From NCBI RefSeq assembly GCF_041530365.1, contig NZ_CP168034.1:992001-1056000 (forward strand): a stretch of 64,000 nucleotides of DNA, given 5' to 3'. This document shows, piece by piece, positions 45,893 to 53,789 of this stretch (position 1 is the stretch's first letter; every line of letters starts with the position of its first letter). A program made the position numbers and the translations under genes. The notes beneath the pieces were generated by a model that was not told where the DNA came from, did no database searches, and worked only from the letters and a program-made list of their open reading frames with translations. The DNA is from Capnocytophaga sp. ARDL2. Its GTDB lineage: Bacteria > Bacteroidota > Bacteroidia > Flavobacteriales > Flavobacteriaceae.

Positions 45893-46339
45893 ATGAATAA
45901 TATATTTCAATTGACACCCGAAGTCAGTTCTGGTCTTTTGCTTTTACAAGTAACGAATTTGTGGCAAAGAGAAATTAAGAAAATATTACAACCTTTCGGT
46001 TTAACACATCCTCAATTTATGATTTTGGCAAGTATTTACTGGTTTTCTTTGAAAAAGGAAGAAGTTACACAGATTTCATTGTCAAATTTTACACAGATTG
46101 ACCCAATGACGACATCTCAAATCGTTAGAAATTTAGAAAAGAAAACTTTCATAATACGAAAAGAACACAAAACCGACACACGAGCTAAGGTAGTAGAAAT
46201 TACAAATAAAGGTATGGACTCCATTAAAAAAGCAATTTTTGAAGTGGAAGAGTTTGACAAGCGTTTTTTTGGAAAACTCAGTGAAAAGCAATTTTTATTC
46301 AATGAATTCTTAAACATATTATTAAAACTAAAATCATAA
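45893..46339 (+). CDS. MarR-family transcriptional regulator
   Basis: A 148-residue winged-helix protein. The DNA-binding part reads FGLTHPQFMILASIYWF, QIDPMTTSQIVRNLEKKTFI and the wing RKEHKTDTRAKVVEIT. MarR proteins are usually repressors released by small ligands. It probably controls its own operon with the SRPBCC gene. The last codons (KLKS stop) are the part copied in scar A at 43187. Confidence 0.85.
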   Translation: MNNIFQLTPEVSSGLLLLQVTNLWQREIKKILQPFGLTHPQFMILASIYWFSLKKEEVTQISLSNFTQIDPMTTSQIVRNLEKKTFIIRKEHKTDTRAKVVEITNKGMDSIKKAIFEVEEFDKRFFGKLSEKQFLFNEFLNILLKLKS

Positions 46340-46440
46340 AAAAATAGCACAATCAAAGAACAACATCGTAATCTATAAACTTAAAACATACATAGTAAAA
46401 GACACAAAAAACGCTCCTTAACTGGGGCGTTTTTAATGAT
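46324..46440 (+). repeat. Scar B: marR 3' end plus 50157-gene 5' fragment and terminator
   Basis: After the marR stop, GCACAATCAAAGAACAACAT (46347-46366) and GTAA match the 50157 gene start; then TTAAAACATACA and the hairpin at 46406-46434 match scar A. It is a direct-repeat partner of 43187-43297. Confidence 0.7.
46406..46434 (+). terminator. GCG-type hairpin terminator in scar B
   Basis: AAAAAACGCTCC, TTAACT, GGGGCGTTTTT with one G-T pair. Read on the other strand it is nearly identical to the scar A hairpin. Confidence 0.7.
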
Positions 46441-46481
46441 ATGATTTATATTCAGGTAGTTGTACAAACAACATTGTTATT

Positions 46482-46669
46482 TTTTATTTCCTCAACTTCC
46501 CGAAAGTTTCGCTAATCATTTCCATTCGTTTTTTAACTTTTTCAGCCGAGGCATCAAGAGTGTAGCCTTCGTCTAAAAGTTCCTTGATGAGGAGCATTTT
46601 TTTGATGTTTTTGTAATCATAGCGGCGGTTTTTACCCTCCTCTTCGGTCAGACTTTTGATGATGCCTTT
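46482..46669. repeat. 188-bp direct repeat, left copy
   Basis: Identical to 48560-48747 by eye over the full 188 bases. The two copies flank the 1890-bp segment carrying the GmrSD-like gene. Confidence 0.9.
46484..46669 (-). pseudogene. 3' fragment of merR (duplicate)
   Basis: The reverse strand encodes the last 61 residues of the MerR protein at 48562-48867 (from KGIIKSL to GKLRK), with no start. It is part of a perfect 188-bp direct repeat (46482-46669 = 48560-48747). The fragment is left over from the insertion or recombination that brought in the GmrSD-like gene. Confidence 0.85.
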
Positions 46670-46703
46670 GTTAAAAAAATATAGCTAATTCCAAATTATC
46701 GAT

Positions 46704-48477
46704 TTAATTCTTCCATTTCCAAACTGATAAAGCGTATTGAGCAAGTTTCTTTGAACGCTTATTTATTTCATCAATATTCCAAATATCAATTTTTTGTTCT
46801 TTCAATTCTCTGGATAAAGCCGAAACATCAGTATATAATTTTCTTTTTTCCTCAAATGGTTTCTGACCAAATGTACTATTTGCAGAACCACTATTGAGTA
46901 GCAAATTTCCTACTGTGTTAATAACTGTTTTTAAGGTAGGAATTTCAGCATCATTCCCTAAATAATCCTTCCAATGTTGATTTAATGTTTGGGGTAAAAT
47001 ATGCTCTATTGTATTGATTGTAGAGTAATCTGGATATTCGTTATAATTCTGACACGATTTATCAATTTCTTGCAAAATATGCCTTGTAAAGTTCAGTTCT
47101 CTTTGATTATATAATTCTTTTGTTAAAAACGAATCTTCGAACTCTTGATTAGAAACCCATAGCCCTTCTTGTTGAAATCTTGTTTCAATTGCCCGAGCTT
47201 TATTTGGCTCGTTAATTACCTCATTGAGCAACGAAGGAAAAAAAGTATCAAATTTAGTCACACGCCTATTGGCTATTTTACTTCTTACTAAAAGGACATA
47301 AGTAGCTTCTAATAATTCCAATGTATCTTTCTCAGTAAGGTTGTTCAGAGAAAAACTTTTCAGAACACTCATTAAAAACGGTGTTATAGAAGTCATATTA
47401 GTTTGTGAAATTTTGTATAACAAATCCTTTACAGTATTGTTTGAATGCGGGAATTTTAAAGGTTGTTTAATGTTATTATAATAAGTAACATTTTCTAAAA
47501 TATCGTTTAAAGTTGAAATGGCTTTTTCCTTAGATATTTTTTTATTTCGATTTTTGAAATGCACATACATTCTCCTCCCTTGACCAATTCTCTTTTTCTC
47601 TCCAATGGAAAAAAGATTAATTAAATAATCTTCAAAATTGCCTTCACCAACTTTTTTTCTTGACTCTAACCAGTGGTTATTATGTAATCTTTCGTGTTCA
47701 TTGTTCGAGTCGTTTAATATAGGTTTAAAGATATAATTGCACAAAAGTTCGGATGCTGTTAGTGGCATTCCTGCATCATTTAGACTCTCAAAAATAGCTT
47801 GTGCATCGTCTTTTTTTTCGTCCAATGGAATCCAAACAATAGTCAATGAATTGATAATAATCTGATAAAGCTGCCAAAGTTCTTGAACACTAAAATTTTT
47901 TGTTTTTTTTGTTGTAAAATTTCACAAATTGATCTATTCTATTGGTGTCAGGAAAATATAATTTTTGATCTTCAAGCAGGAATGGGCTATTGGGGTTTTC
48001 TTGGAAAATTGTCTTATAAGTAGGATAACGATCTCCCTTGCTACTGAAAACCTTTAATTTTAGGTAATCGTCAATATCTGTTATATTATTAGAAAGTAGT
48101 TGATCTATTTCAGCACAATAACTTTGAGCCTCTGATGATAGAGGAGACAAGTTATTAAGAGATTTTTTTATTAATCCTAAAAGTAAATAAACAGTTGTAA
48201 TTCTTTGCTGACCATCAATAATTAAATATCGCTTCAAATTCGGATGGGGAGCATTGGCTTTTTCTAATACCACAACAGGTCCAAAAAAATGTTCTTCATT
48301 TTCAAAATTGTTGTCATCTAACGCAGGAATTATTTCTTCATAAATATCACTCCAAAGTTTATCCCATTGTTTTTTCTCCCAAGCATATCCTCTTTGAAAG
48401 AAAGGGATTTCATACCTTACATTTGTGTTAAAAATATCTTTAAATCTTCTGCTAATTATTTTGTGTTCTTGATTCAT
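46704..48477 (-). pseudogene. GmrSD-like DUF262-DUF1524 nuclease, frameshifted in an A-tract
   Basis: The first frame (48477-47890) holds the DUF262 part: VRYEIPFFQRGYAWEKKQW and YLIIDGQQRITTVYLLL, the nucleotide-binding motifs. It ends in a Lys/Asn run encoded by A-rich sequence near 47893-47910. One base out, the sequence reads NFSVQELWQLYQIIINSLTI and runs into the second frame (47846-46704), with the rest of DUF262 (AIFESLNDAGMPLTASELL) and the DUF1524 HNH motif TINTIEHILPQTLNQHW. GmrSD is a type IV restriction enzyme that cuts modified phage DNA. One extra A would explain the break. Confidence 0.85.
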
Positions 48478-48559
48478 TTAGTTTATAAATTGAATTTTAA
48501 TACAATATTTATATGTGTATAACAATCTATTGATATATAGATTTTTATTGTGTTTTCTA

Positions 48560-48747
48560 TTTTATTTCCTCAACTTCCCGAAAGTTTCGCTAATCATTTC
48601 CATTCGTTTTTTAACTTTTTCAGCCGAGGCATCAAGAGTGTAGCCTTCGTCTAAAAGTTCCTTGATGAGGAGCATTTTTTTGATGTTTTTGTAATCATAG
48701 CGGCGGTTTTTACCCTCCTCTTCGGTCAGACTTTTGATGATGCCTTT
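48560..48747. repeat. 188-bp direct repeat, right copy (inside intact merR)
   Basis: Contains the 3' part of the merR gene and its stop. See the left copy at 46482-46669. Confidence 0.9.
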
Positions 48748-48867
48748 ATCTTCCCAATAGCGGATTTGTCGGGTAGGAATACCTGTAATTTGTGATACTT
48801 CACCGATGCCTACCACCAATTTTTCTAAAAAATCGTAATCAAAACCAAGGTCTTTATTCTCTTTCAT
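48562..48867 (-). CDS. MerR-family transcriptional regulator
   Basis: A 101-residue protein with the MerR helix-turn-helix and wing: LVVGIGEVSQITGIPTRQIR, YWEDKGIIKSL, GKNRRYDYKNIKKMLLIKEL. There is no effector domain, only a short C-terminal coiled coil, so it resembles small MerR-like regulators. The 3' end lies in the 188-bp direct repeat, so the coding region is intact despite the neighbouring insertion. A good promoter lies upstream. Confidence 0.85.
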   Translation of the reverse strand: MKENKDLGFDYDFLEKLVVGIGEVSQITGIPTRQIRYWEDKGIIKSLTEEEGKNRRYDYKNIKKMLLIKELLDEGYTLDASAEKVKKRMEMISETFGKLRK

Positions 48868-48895
48868 TTGTAGAAATTCTTAACATAAGATGTTG

Positions 48896-48927
48896 CAAAT
48901 GTACTTTGTTTGAAAGTATTTTACAAA
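48896..48927 (-). promoter_or_regulatory. Sigma-A promoter of merR
   Basis: Minus strand TTTG (48924-48927), 20-base spacer, TACATTTG (48896-48903), 28 bases before the merR ATG. Confidence 0.65.
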
Positions 48928-49095
48928 TTTATTATTTTACAAAAATACTTAAATTATTGATATATAAGATTTAATAAAACAAAATTGTAAATAATTTTTA
49001 ATAATTGTTGTTTATTTAAAAATAAAGCACTTATTTTGTATTTATAAATAATTTACAATTGAGGTTATTTTTAAACAATTTAATACCATAAGAAA

Positions 49096-49479
49096 ATGAA
49101 GTATCTAATTTTAATTTTGACGATTATGAGCACATTTTTTAATCAAGCAAACGCACAGAAAATCAGTTTGGAACAGGCTAAACCGTATTTGGAGGCCTTT
49201 CAAAAAAGCATTGAAATCCCCAAAGAATATCAATTTCATTCGGTGGAAAATCTTTGGATAGAACCGCATAATGAAGAAATCATTGTAAATGGGAAATCAT
49301 TGTCAATCAATGGAATGAAATACAAATGTTTTCGTCCTTCACACAATGACTACGCTTGGGTAATCGTTGGTTCAGATGGCACTATTATTACTTTTGAACG
49401 CGATATATTTTGGGACAATCACAAGCAAAAATGCATTACCGAAAAATGGTTACACGATAATTGGAGAATTGAAAAATAA
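49096..49479 (+). CDS. Exported protein of unknown function
   Basis: A 127-residue protein with a signal peptide (YLILILTIMSTFFNQANAQ). The mature part (ISLEQAKPYLEAFQKSIEI; AWVIVGSDGTIITFERDIF; EKWLHDNWRIEK) looks like a small alpha/beta periplasmic domain. It starts the operon that continues with an isochorismatase-like gene and the 50157 gene. No domain name can be assigned. Confidence 0.6.
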   Translation: MKYLILILTIMSTFFNQANAQKISLEQAKPYLEAFQKSIEIPKEYQFHSVENLWIEPHNEEIIVNGKSLSINGMKYKCFRPSHNDYAWVIVGSDGTIITFERDIFWDNHKQKCITEKWLHDNWRIEK

Positions 49480-49489
49480 TTAAAAACAA

Positions 49490-50155
49490 TTGAAAATGAA
49501 AAGAATAACTTTAACACTAATGATTTTTCTAATGGTAAATTTGTTACAAGCCCAAGTACAGGGAAAATCAGCCATCGTACTTATCGAAACTCAAAACGAA
49601 TGGATGCATAAAGACGGGAAACTCCGTAAATTATTGATTCAAGATGAAACAATGATGCTAAAATCCATTCAAAACATTGAAAAAATAGTTGATTTCGCCC
49701 GAAAAAATAATATTCCTCTTATTCATTGCGGATTGCGATTCGATAAAGGCTATCCCGAACTTGCCAACGGAAAAAGCGGACTTAGAAAAGCCATTCCCAA
49801 AGCAGGAACATTTCTAAAAGAAGGTTTTGGTTCGCAATTTTACGAAAGCGTAAAGCCTATTGAGGGCGAATTTATAGTAACAGGCAGAGTGGGAGCCAGT
49901 GGTTTTACAGGTTCTAATTTAGATATTTATCTACGAAATAATAATATAGAGAATGTCTATTTGGTGGGGTACGCCACTCAAGTTTGTGTAGAAAGCACCC
50001 TGCGTGATGCTCACGAAAAGAGTTACAATACTTTTATAATTTCCGATGCTACTTCGGCTTTTAACAAGATGCAACAAGAGTATGTCCTCAATGAAATTGT
50101 TCACCATTTCGGAGAACACCTTACAACAAAAGAATTCATCAATCAAAAAAAATAA
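49490..50155 (+). CDS. Exported isochorismatase-like cysteine hydrolase
   Basis: A 221-residue protein with a signal peptide (ITLTLMIFLMVNLLQAQ) and an isochorismatase fold. The active site would use Cys in VYLVGYATQVCVESTLRDA and Lys in GLRKAIPKAG; the usual Asp is Glu in AIVLIETQNEWM, as in some subfamilies. Export of this fold is unusual. Substrate unknown. It is 10 bases after the previous gene and one base before the 50157 gene. Confidence 0.75.
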   Translation: MKMKRITLTLMIFLMVNLLQAQVQGKSAIVLIETQNEWMHKDGKLRKLLIQDETMMLKSIQNIEKIVDFARKNNIPLIHCGLRFDKGYPELANGKSGLRKAIPKAGTFLKEGFGSQFYESVKPIEGEFIVTGRVGASGFTGSNLDIYLRNNNIENVYLVGYATQVCVESTLRDAHEKSYNTFIISDATSAFNKMQQEYVLNEIVHHFGEHLTTKEFINQKK

Positions 50156-50156
50156 A

Positions 50157-50717
50157 ATGGCACAGTCAAAGAACAACATCGTAACCCACGGCTTAAGTGG
50201 AAAAGTGGGAGATATTTTAGTCTTCTCCCAACGAAACGGGAAAACCATTGTTTCCAAAGCTCCCAAACGCAAAGCAGAATTTTCAGACAAACAAAAAGAG
50301 CATCATCAAAAATTCCAAAAAGCGGTCATTTACGCCAAAGGAGCATTGCAAAACCCTACTACCAAACAAATGTATGATGAGGCAGCCGCCAAAAAAGAAG
50401 GCTTAAATAGCTATAACATCGCTGTTGCCGACCTGATGAACGCCCCAAAAATTGAACAAATTGACCTTTCAGCATATACAGGGCAAGTGGGCGACCTTAT
50501 CAAAATCAAGGCCTATGATGATTTTGCAGTAAAAGCAGTAACCGTTGAAATTCAAAATTCCGAAGGAACATTAGTCGAAAAAGGAAATGCTATTGACAAT
50601 GGCTTGGAATGGATTTACACCGCAACGGTCAACAATCCTAATCTTTCAGGCGATAAAATTATCGTCCGTGCTACTGATAACCCTGACAATCTAACTGAAA
50701 AAGAAGTCCAGCTATAA
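50157..50717 (+). CDS. Protein of unknown function; parent of the scar repeats
   Basis: A 186-residue protein. The N-terminal half is basic and helical (SKNNIVTHGLSGKVGDILVF, GKTIVSKAPKRKAEF, KGALQNPTTKQMYDEAAAKK). The C-terminal half (from about residue 95, KIEQIDLSAYTGQVGDLIKI) looks like an Ig-like beta sandwich. The ATG at 50157 follows the isochorismatase stop by one base. Its first 25-45 bases recur at 43207, 45217 and 46347. I do not recognise the family well enough to name it. Confidence 0.65.
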   Translation: MAQSKNNIVTHGLSGKVGDILVFSQRNGKTIVSKAPKRKAEFSDKQKEHHQKFQKAVIYAKGALQNPTTKQMYDEAAAKKEGLNSYNIAVADLMNAPKIEQIDLSAYTGQVGDLIKIKAYDDFAVKAVTVEIQNSEGTLVEKGNAIDNGLEWIYTATVNNPNLSGDKIIVRATDNPDNLTEKEVQL

Positions 50718-50785
50718 ATTTTTCAAACTACAAAAGAGATAGAGAAACGATAGAGACAGGATATAGCCATAACCAAAAGATACAC

Positions 50786-50812
50786 AAAACACCCTTACCA
50801 AGGAGCGTTTTT
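50786..50812 (+). terminator. Weak GCG-type hairpin after the 50157 gene
   Basis: AAAACACCCTT, ACC, AAGGAGCGTTTTT: imperfect version of the hairpins in scars A and B. Confidence 0.45.
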
Positions 50813-50905
50813 CTTTTTAAACAATTCACACAAAACCAAATATTTTTAAGATTTAGCATAACTATAATAGGTACAAACACTTCTTCCCTGCTCAACAAGA
50901 AAAAT

Positions 50906-50945
50906 TTCCTGTCAGTCTGAGCGAACTCGAAGACTCTTATCTCAG
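50906..50945. repeat. Dispersed-type intergenic repeat word
   Basis: The segment with 'gtcagtctgagcgaactcgaagact' style text resembles repeats common between genes in Bacteroidota. Only one copy is in the window, so this rests on memory of the type. Confidence 0.25.
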
Positions 50946-50988
50946 TAATTTTAAATCCAAAAATCGTATCCCACTTCAAAAAACCTTG

Positions 50989-50996
50989 TATTTTTG
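50989..50996 (+). promoter_or_regulatory. -7 element of the M1 aminopeptidase gene
   Basis: TATTTTTG, 17 bases before the ATG at 51014. Confidence 0.4.
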
Positions 50997-51013
50997 CACC
51001 AAAAAAGAATAAT

Positions 51014-53470
51014 ATGAAATACATACTTTTTGCTATTGCTTTATGGGGAGGGACTTGCCTTTACGCCCAAACCGATACTTCGGGGAGAACTCTTCACCGA
51101 GCAACTCCCGAAATGAAAACCAAACTCCAACACACCAAACTGAAAGTAGGCTTTAACTTTGAGAATCAAACCCTAAATGGTGAGGAATGGCTCACGGCTT
51201 CGCCTTATTTTTATGCCACCGATAGCCTAATTTTAGATGCCAAATCAATGCTCATCCACGAGGTAAAACTCAATGACCAACCGCTAAAATATGCCTATGA
51301 AAAGGATTTTCTGAAAATAAAATTGGATAAAATCTATCAGAAAAACGAAAACTACACCGTGTACATTCGCTATACGGCACAGCCTGAAAAAGTCATTGAA
51401 AAAGAGGGGGCAAGAAGTGATGCCAAAGGCTTGTATTTCATCAATCCGAAAGGAGAAATTCCTGATGTGCCTACCCAAATTTGGACGCAGGGCGAAACCG
51501 AATCTTCATCGTGCTGGTTTCCCACTATCGATAAGCCCAACCAAAAAACCACGCAGGAAATTTATATGACTGTTCCCGATAAATTCGTAACCCTGTCCAA
51601 CGGGATTTTAAAATCTTCCGTAAAAGAAGCCAATCACCTACGCACAGACCATTGGGTAATGGATAAACCTCACGCTCCGTATCTCTTCTTTATGGGTGTG
51701 GGCGATTTCGCCGTAGTGAAAGACACCCCGTGGCGAGGCACTATTCCCGTGGATTATTATGTGGAAAAAGAATACGAATCGGTGGCAAAAAAAATCTTTG
51801 GGCATACAGCGGAAATGATGGAGTTTTACTCTAAAAAATTCGGATATGATTTCCCTTGGCAGAAATACGCACAAATGGTAGTTCGCGATTTTGTGGCGGG
51901 GGCAATGGAAAATACCACAGCGGTAAGCCACGCCGAGTCTGCTCATCAGCCGAGCGAAGTTTTGGCAGACGAAAACTATTGGGAAGCCATTATCGCTCAC
52001 GAAATGGGGCATCATTGGTTTGGCGATTTGGTAACCACCGAAAGTTGGGCAAACCTTACCATCAATGAATCTTTTGCCAATTATTCCGAGTATCTGTGGT
52101 ACGAATACAAATACGGAAAAGATGCCGCCGACTATCACCTCAACAATAAAGTGGGACAATACCGCCACCGCTCAACGGATTTTCTGAAAAATTTGGTGCG
52201 TTTTGGCTACAACGACAAGGACGATATGTTCGATTTGGTATCGTACAACAAAGGCGGTGCAATTTTGCATATGCTTCGTGATTATTTGGGCGATGAGGCT
52301 TTTTTTCAAGGGATTACAGATTTTTTGAAAACTTATGAATTCGGCACAGGAGAAGCCCATCAGCTAAGACTTTCCTTTGAAAAAGTCAGTGGAAAAGACC
52401 TCAATTGGTTTTTCAATCAGTGGTTTTTCTCTCACGGGCATCCCTTCGTAGCTGTGGAAAAAAATTACGATGCAAAAACGCAAAAAATTCATTTGAAAAT
52501 TATTCAAAATCAGGAAGAAGATGTGCTTTTTGAGTTTCCTTTGGAAGTGGATATTTATGAAAACGGAACTTACCACCGACACCAAGTTTGGGTAAAAGCT
52601 CAAAAGGAAAACGAATTTTATTTCTCGGCGAAGAAAAACCCTAATTTGGTGAATGTCAATCCGAGAGGTGTTCTTATTTGGGTGGAAGCATCGTACAAAA
52701 CCCCTGCTGAATACGCCTATCAGTACCAACACGCCAAAGATTTCAAAAGCAGATGGCAAGCAGTAGAATTTGCGGAAGAAAATCAGGATAATCCATTGCT
52801 AATGAAAGCGATAAAAGACCCTTTCTATCAAGTTCGAATTAAAGCCTTGAATGCTTTGGCAGGTCAGAAATTAAGCAAAAAAGAATTTGCCGAGATAGAA
52901 AAAATTGCCAAAACCGACCCTAAAAATTTGGTAAAATCGGCAGCAATGTGGACTTTGGCAGCGACCCAAAACCGAAAATATTTACCTGTTTTCGAAAACG
53001 CTTTGGGCGTACATTCGGCAGCCATACAAAATGCAGCACTCAACGGCATCGGCAAAATAGACGCTACACGAGCTAAAAACTTCTTATTAAAATCCGCTCC
53101 CGAAAATTTCACTTCAGACCAATTGGTTTGGGTATTTTCCGTAATCGTGGACAACAAAATGGAGAAATATTTACCGAAAGTGCTTCCGTACATTATTTAT
53201 TATCCGTTCATAGAAAAGGACAACCCGAAACAAGCTGAAATTTTCCGCAAGGGCTACTTATGGGCAATGAGCTTAGACGATAGGGCTTTGGTAGAAATCA
53301 TTGCCAAATCTTTCAGAGCGGCGGCTCCGTATTCCGATAAAGGTTCAGAAGCCAACAAAGCCACCATCAAAGTTCTGGACGAGGGCATCGCCGCCAAACG
53401 AAAACTCCCCCCAACCGCCTCCGTACAACAACAGATACAGCTATTGGAAGAAGTAAAAGCCTTGTTTTGA
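51014..53470 (+). CDS. M1-family aminopeptidase, exported
   Basis: The 818-residue zinc aminopeptidase has a signal peptide (YILFAIALWGGTCLYAQ), the exopeptidase motif VAGAMENTTAVS, the zinc site AHEMGHHWFGDLVTTESWAN with the third ligand in INESFANYSEY, and a C-terminal helical-repeat region (LLMKAIKDPFYQVRIKALNA). It trims N-terminal residues from peptides in the periplasm. The base composition is less AT-rich than the following operon. It is flanked by the 50157 gene and the DUF262 operon but transcribed on its own. Confidence 0.9.
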   Translation: MKYILFAIALWGGTCLYAQTDTSGRTLHRATPEMKTKLQHTKLKVGFNFENQTLNGEEWLTASPYFYATDSLILDAKSMLIHEVKLNDQPLKYAYEKDFLKIKLDKIYQKNENYTVYIRYTAQPEKVIEKEGARSDAKGLYFINPKGEIPDVPTQIWTQGETESSSCWFPTIDKPNQKTTQEIYMTVPDKFVTLSNGILKSSVKEANHLRTDHWVMDKPHAPYLFFMGVGDFAVVKDTPWRGTIPVDYYVEKEYESVAKKIFGHTAEMMEFYSKKFGYDFPWQKYAQMVVRDFVAGAMENTTAVSHAESAHQPSEVLADENYWEAIIAHEMGHHWFGDLVTTESWANLTINESFANYSEYLWYEYKYGKDAADYHLNNKVGQYRHRSTDFLKNLVRFGYNDKDDMFDLVSYNKGGAILHMLRDYLGDEAFFQGITDFLKTYEFGTGEAHQLRLSFEKVSGKDLNWFFNQWFFSHGHPFVAVEKNYDAKTQKIHLKIIQNQEEDVLFEFPLEVDIYENGTYHRHQVWVKAQKENEFYFSAKKNPNLVNVNPRGVLIWVEASYKTPAEYAYQYQHAKDFKSRWQAVEFAEENQDNPLLMKAIKDPFYQVRIKALNALAGQKLSKKEFAEIEKIAKTDPKNLVKSAAMWTLAATQNRKYLPVFENALGVHSAAIQNAALNGIGKIDATRAKNFLLKSAPENFTSDQLVWVFSVIVDNKMEKYLPKVLPYIIYYPFIEKDNPKQAEIFRKGYLWAMSLDDRALVEIIAKSFRAAAPYSDKGSEANKATIKVLDEGIAAKRKLPPTASVQQQIQLLEEVKALF

Positions 53471-53507
53471 TTGGCAAAATTCCTTGTATTAAAGGGATTT
53501 TGAAACG

Positions 53508-53528
53508 GGTTTAAAGCAACTTTAAACC
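53508..53528. repeat. Perfect hairpin, no T-tract
   Basis: GGTTTAAAG-CAA-CTTTAAACC, 38 bases after the M1 peptidase stop. It could be a weak transcription or mRNA-end structure. Confidence 0.5.
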
Positions 53529-53701
53529 AAGTAAAATGATTCAATGGAGCAACATCAAGTTTTGAGGTGTTGTGTATATTAATTGGTTTAAGAAAGAATA
53601 ACTTAATTACAATTGTTAAATTCCATTGGTTAGTAAATTTAATTTTTAGGGAATAAATTTTTCCATTTCTGAATGAATGTGGATTTGATAGAGGAAATTT
53701 G

Positions 53702-53709
53702 TACTTTTG
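53702..53709 (+). promoter_or_regulatory. -7 element of the DUF262-AAA-RelE-like operon
   Basis: TACTTTTG. TTTG at 53684-53687 is 14 bases upstream, shorter than usual. It lies 80 bases before the ATG at 53790, leaving a long leader with an AT palindrome near 53735-53765. Confidence 0.4.
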
Positions 53710-53789
53710 CTAACAAAATATTTCAATGTGGTTCAACTAATAAAAATACTTTTATTAGTTATTTTTAACTTATTATTAATACACTAAAA

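Larger units (their letters stand above)
53471..53789. other. Non-coding interval before the DUF262 operon
   Basis: No gene. It contains a perfect hairpin at 53508-53528, a -7 element at 53702-53709, and an ATGTGGTTCAA word near 53729 like the MITE-like repeat at 33336. The last 60 bases are very AT-rich with TAATAAAAATACTTTTATTA, a near-perfect palindrome that could be an operator. Confidence 0.5.

Noticed and set aside
46704..47846. Stand-alone DUF1524 protein
   Set aside because: Its N-terminus lies in the middle of DUF262 and joins the upstream frame after a one-base correction.
43187..50812. Integron-type gene cassettes with attC sites
   Set aside because: The scars do not have attC-like paired core sites, and no integron integrase is present; cassette-like layout is noted only as an analogy.
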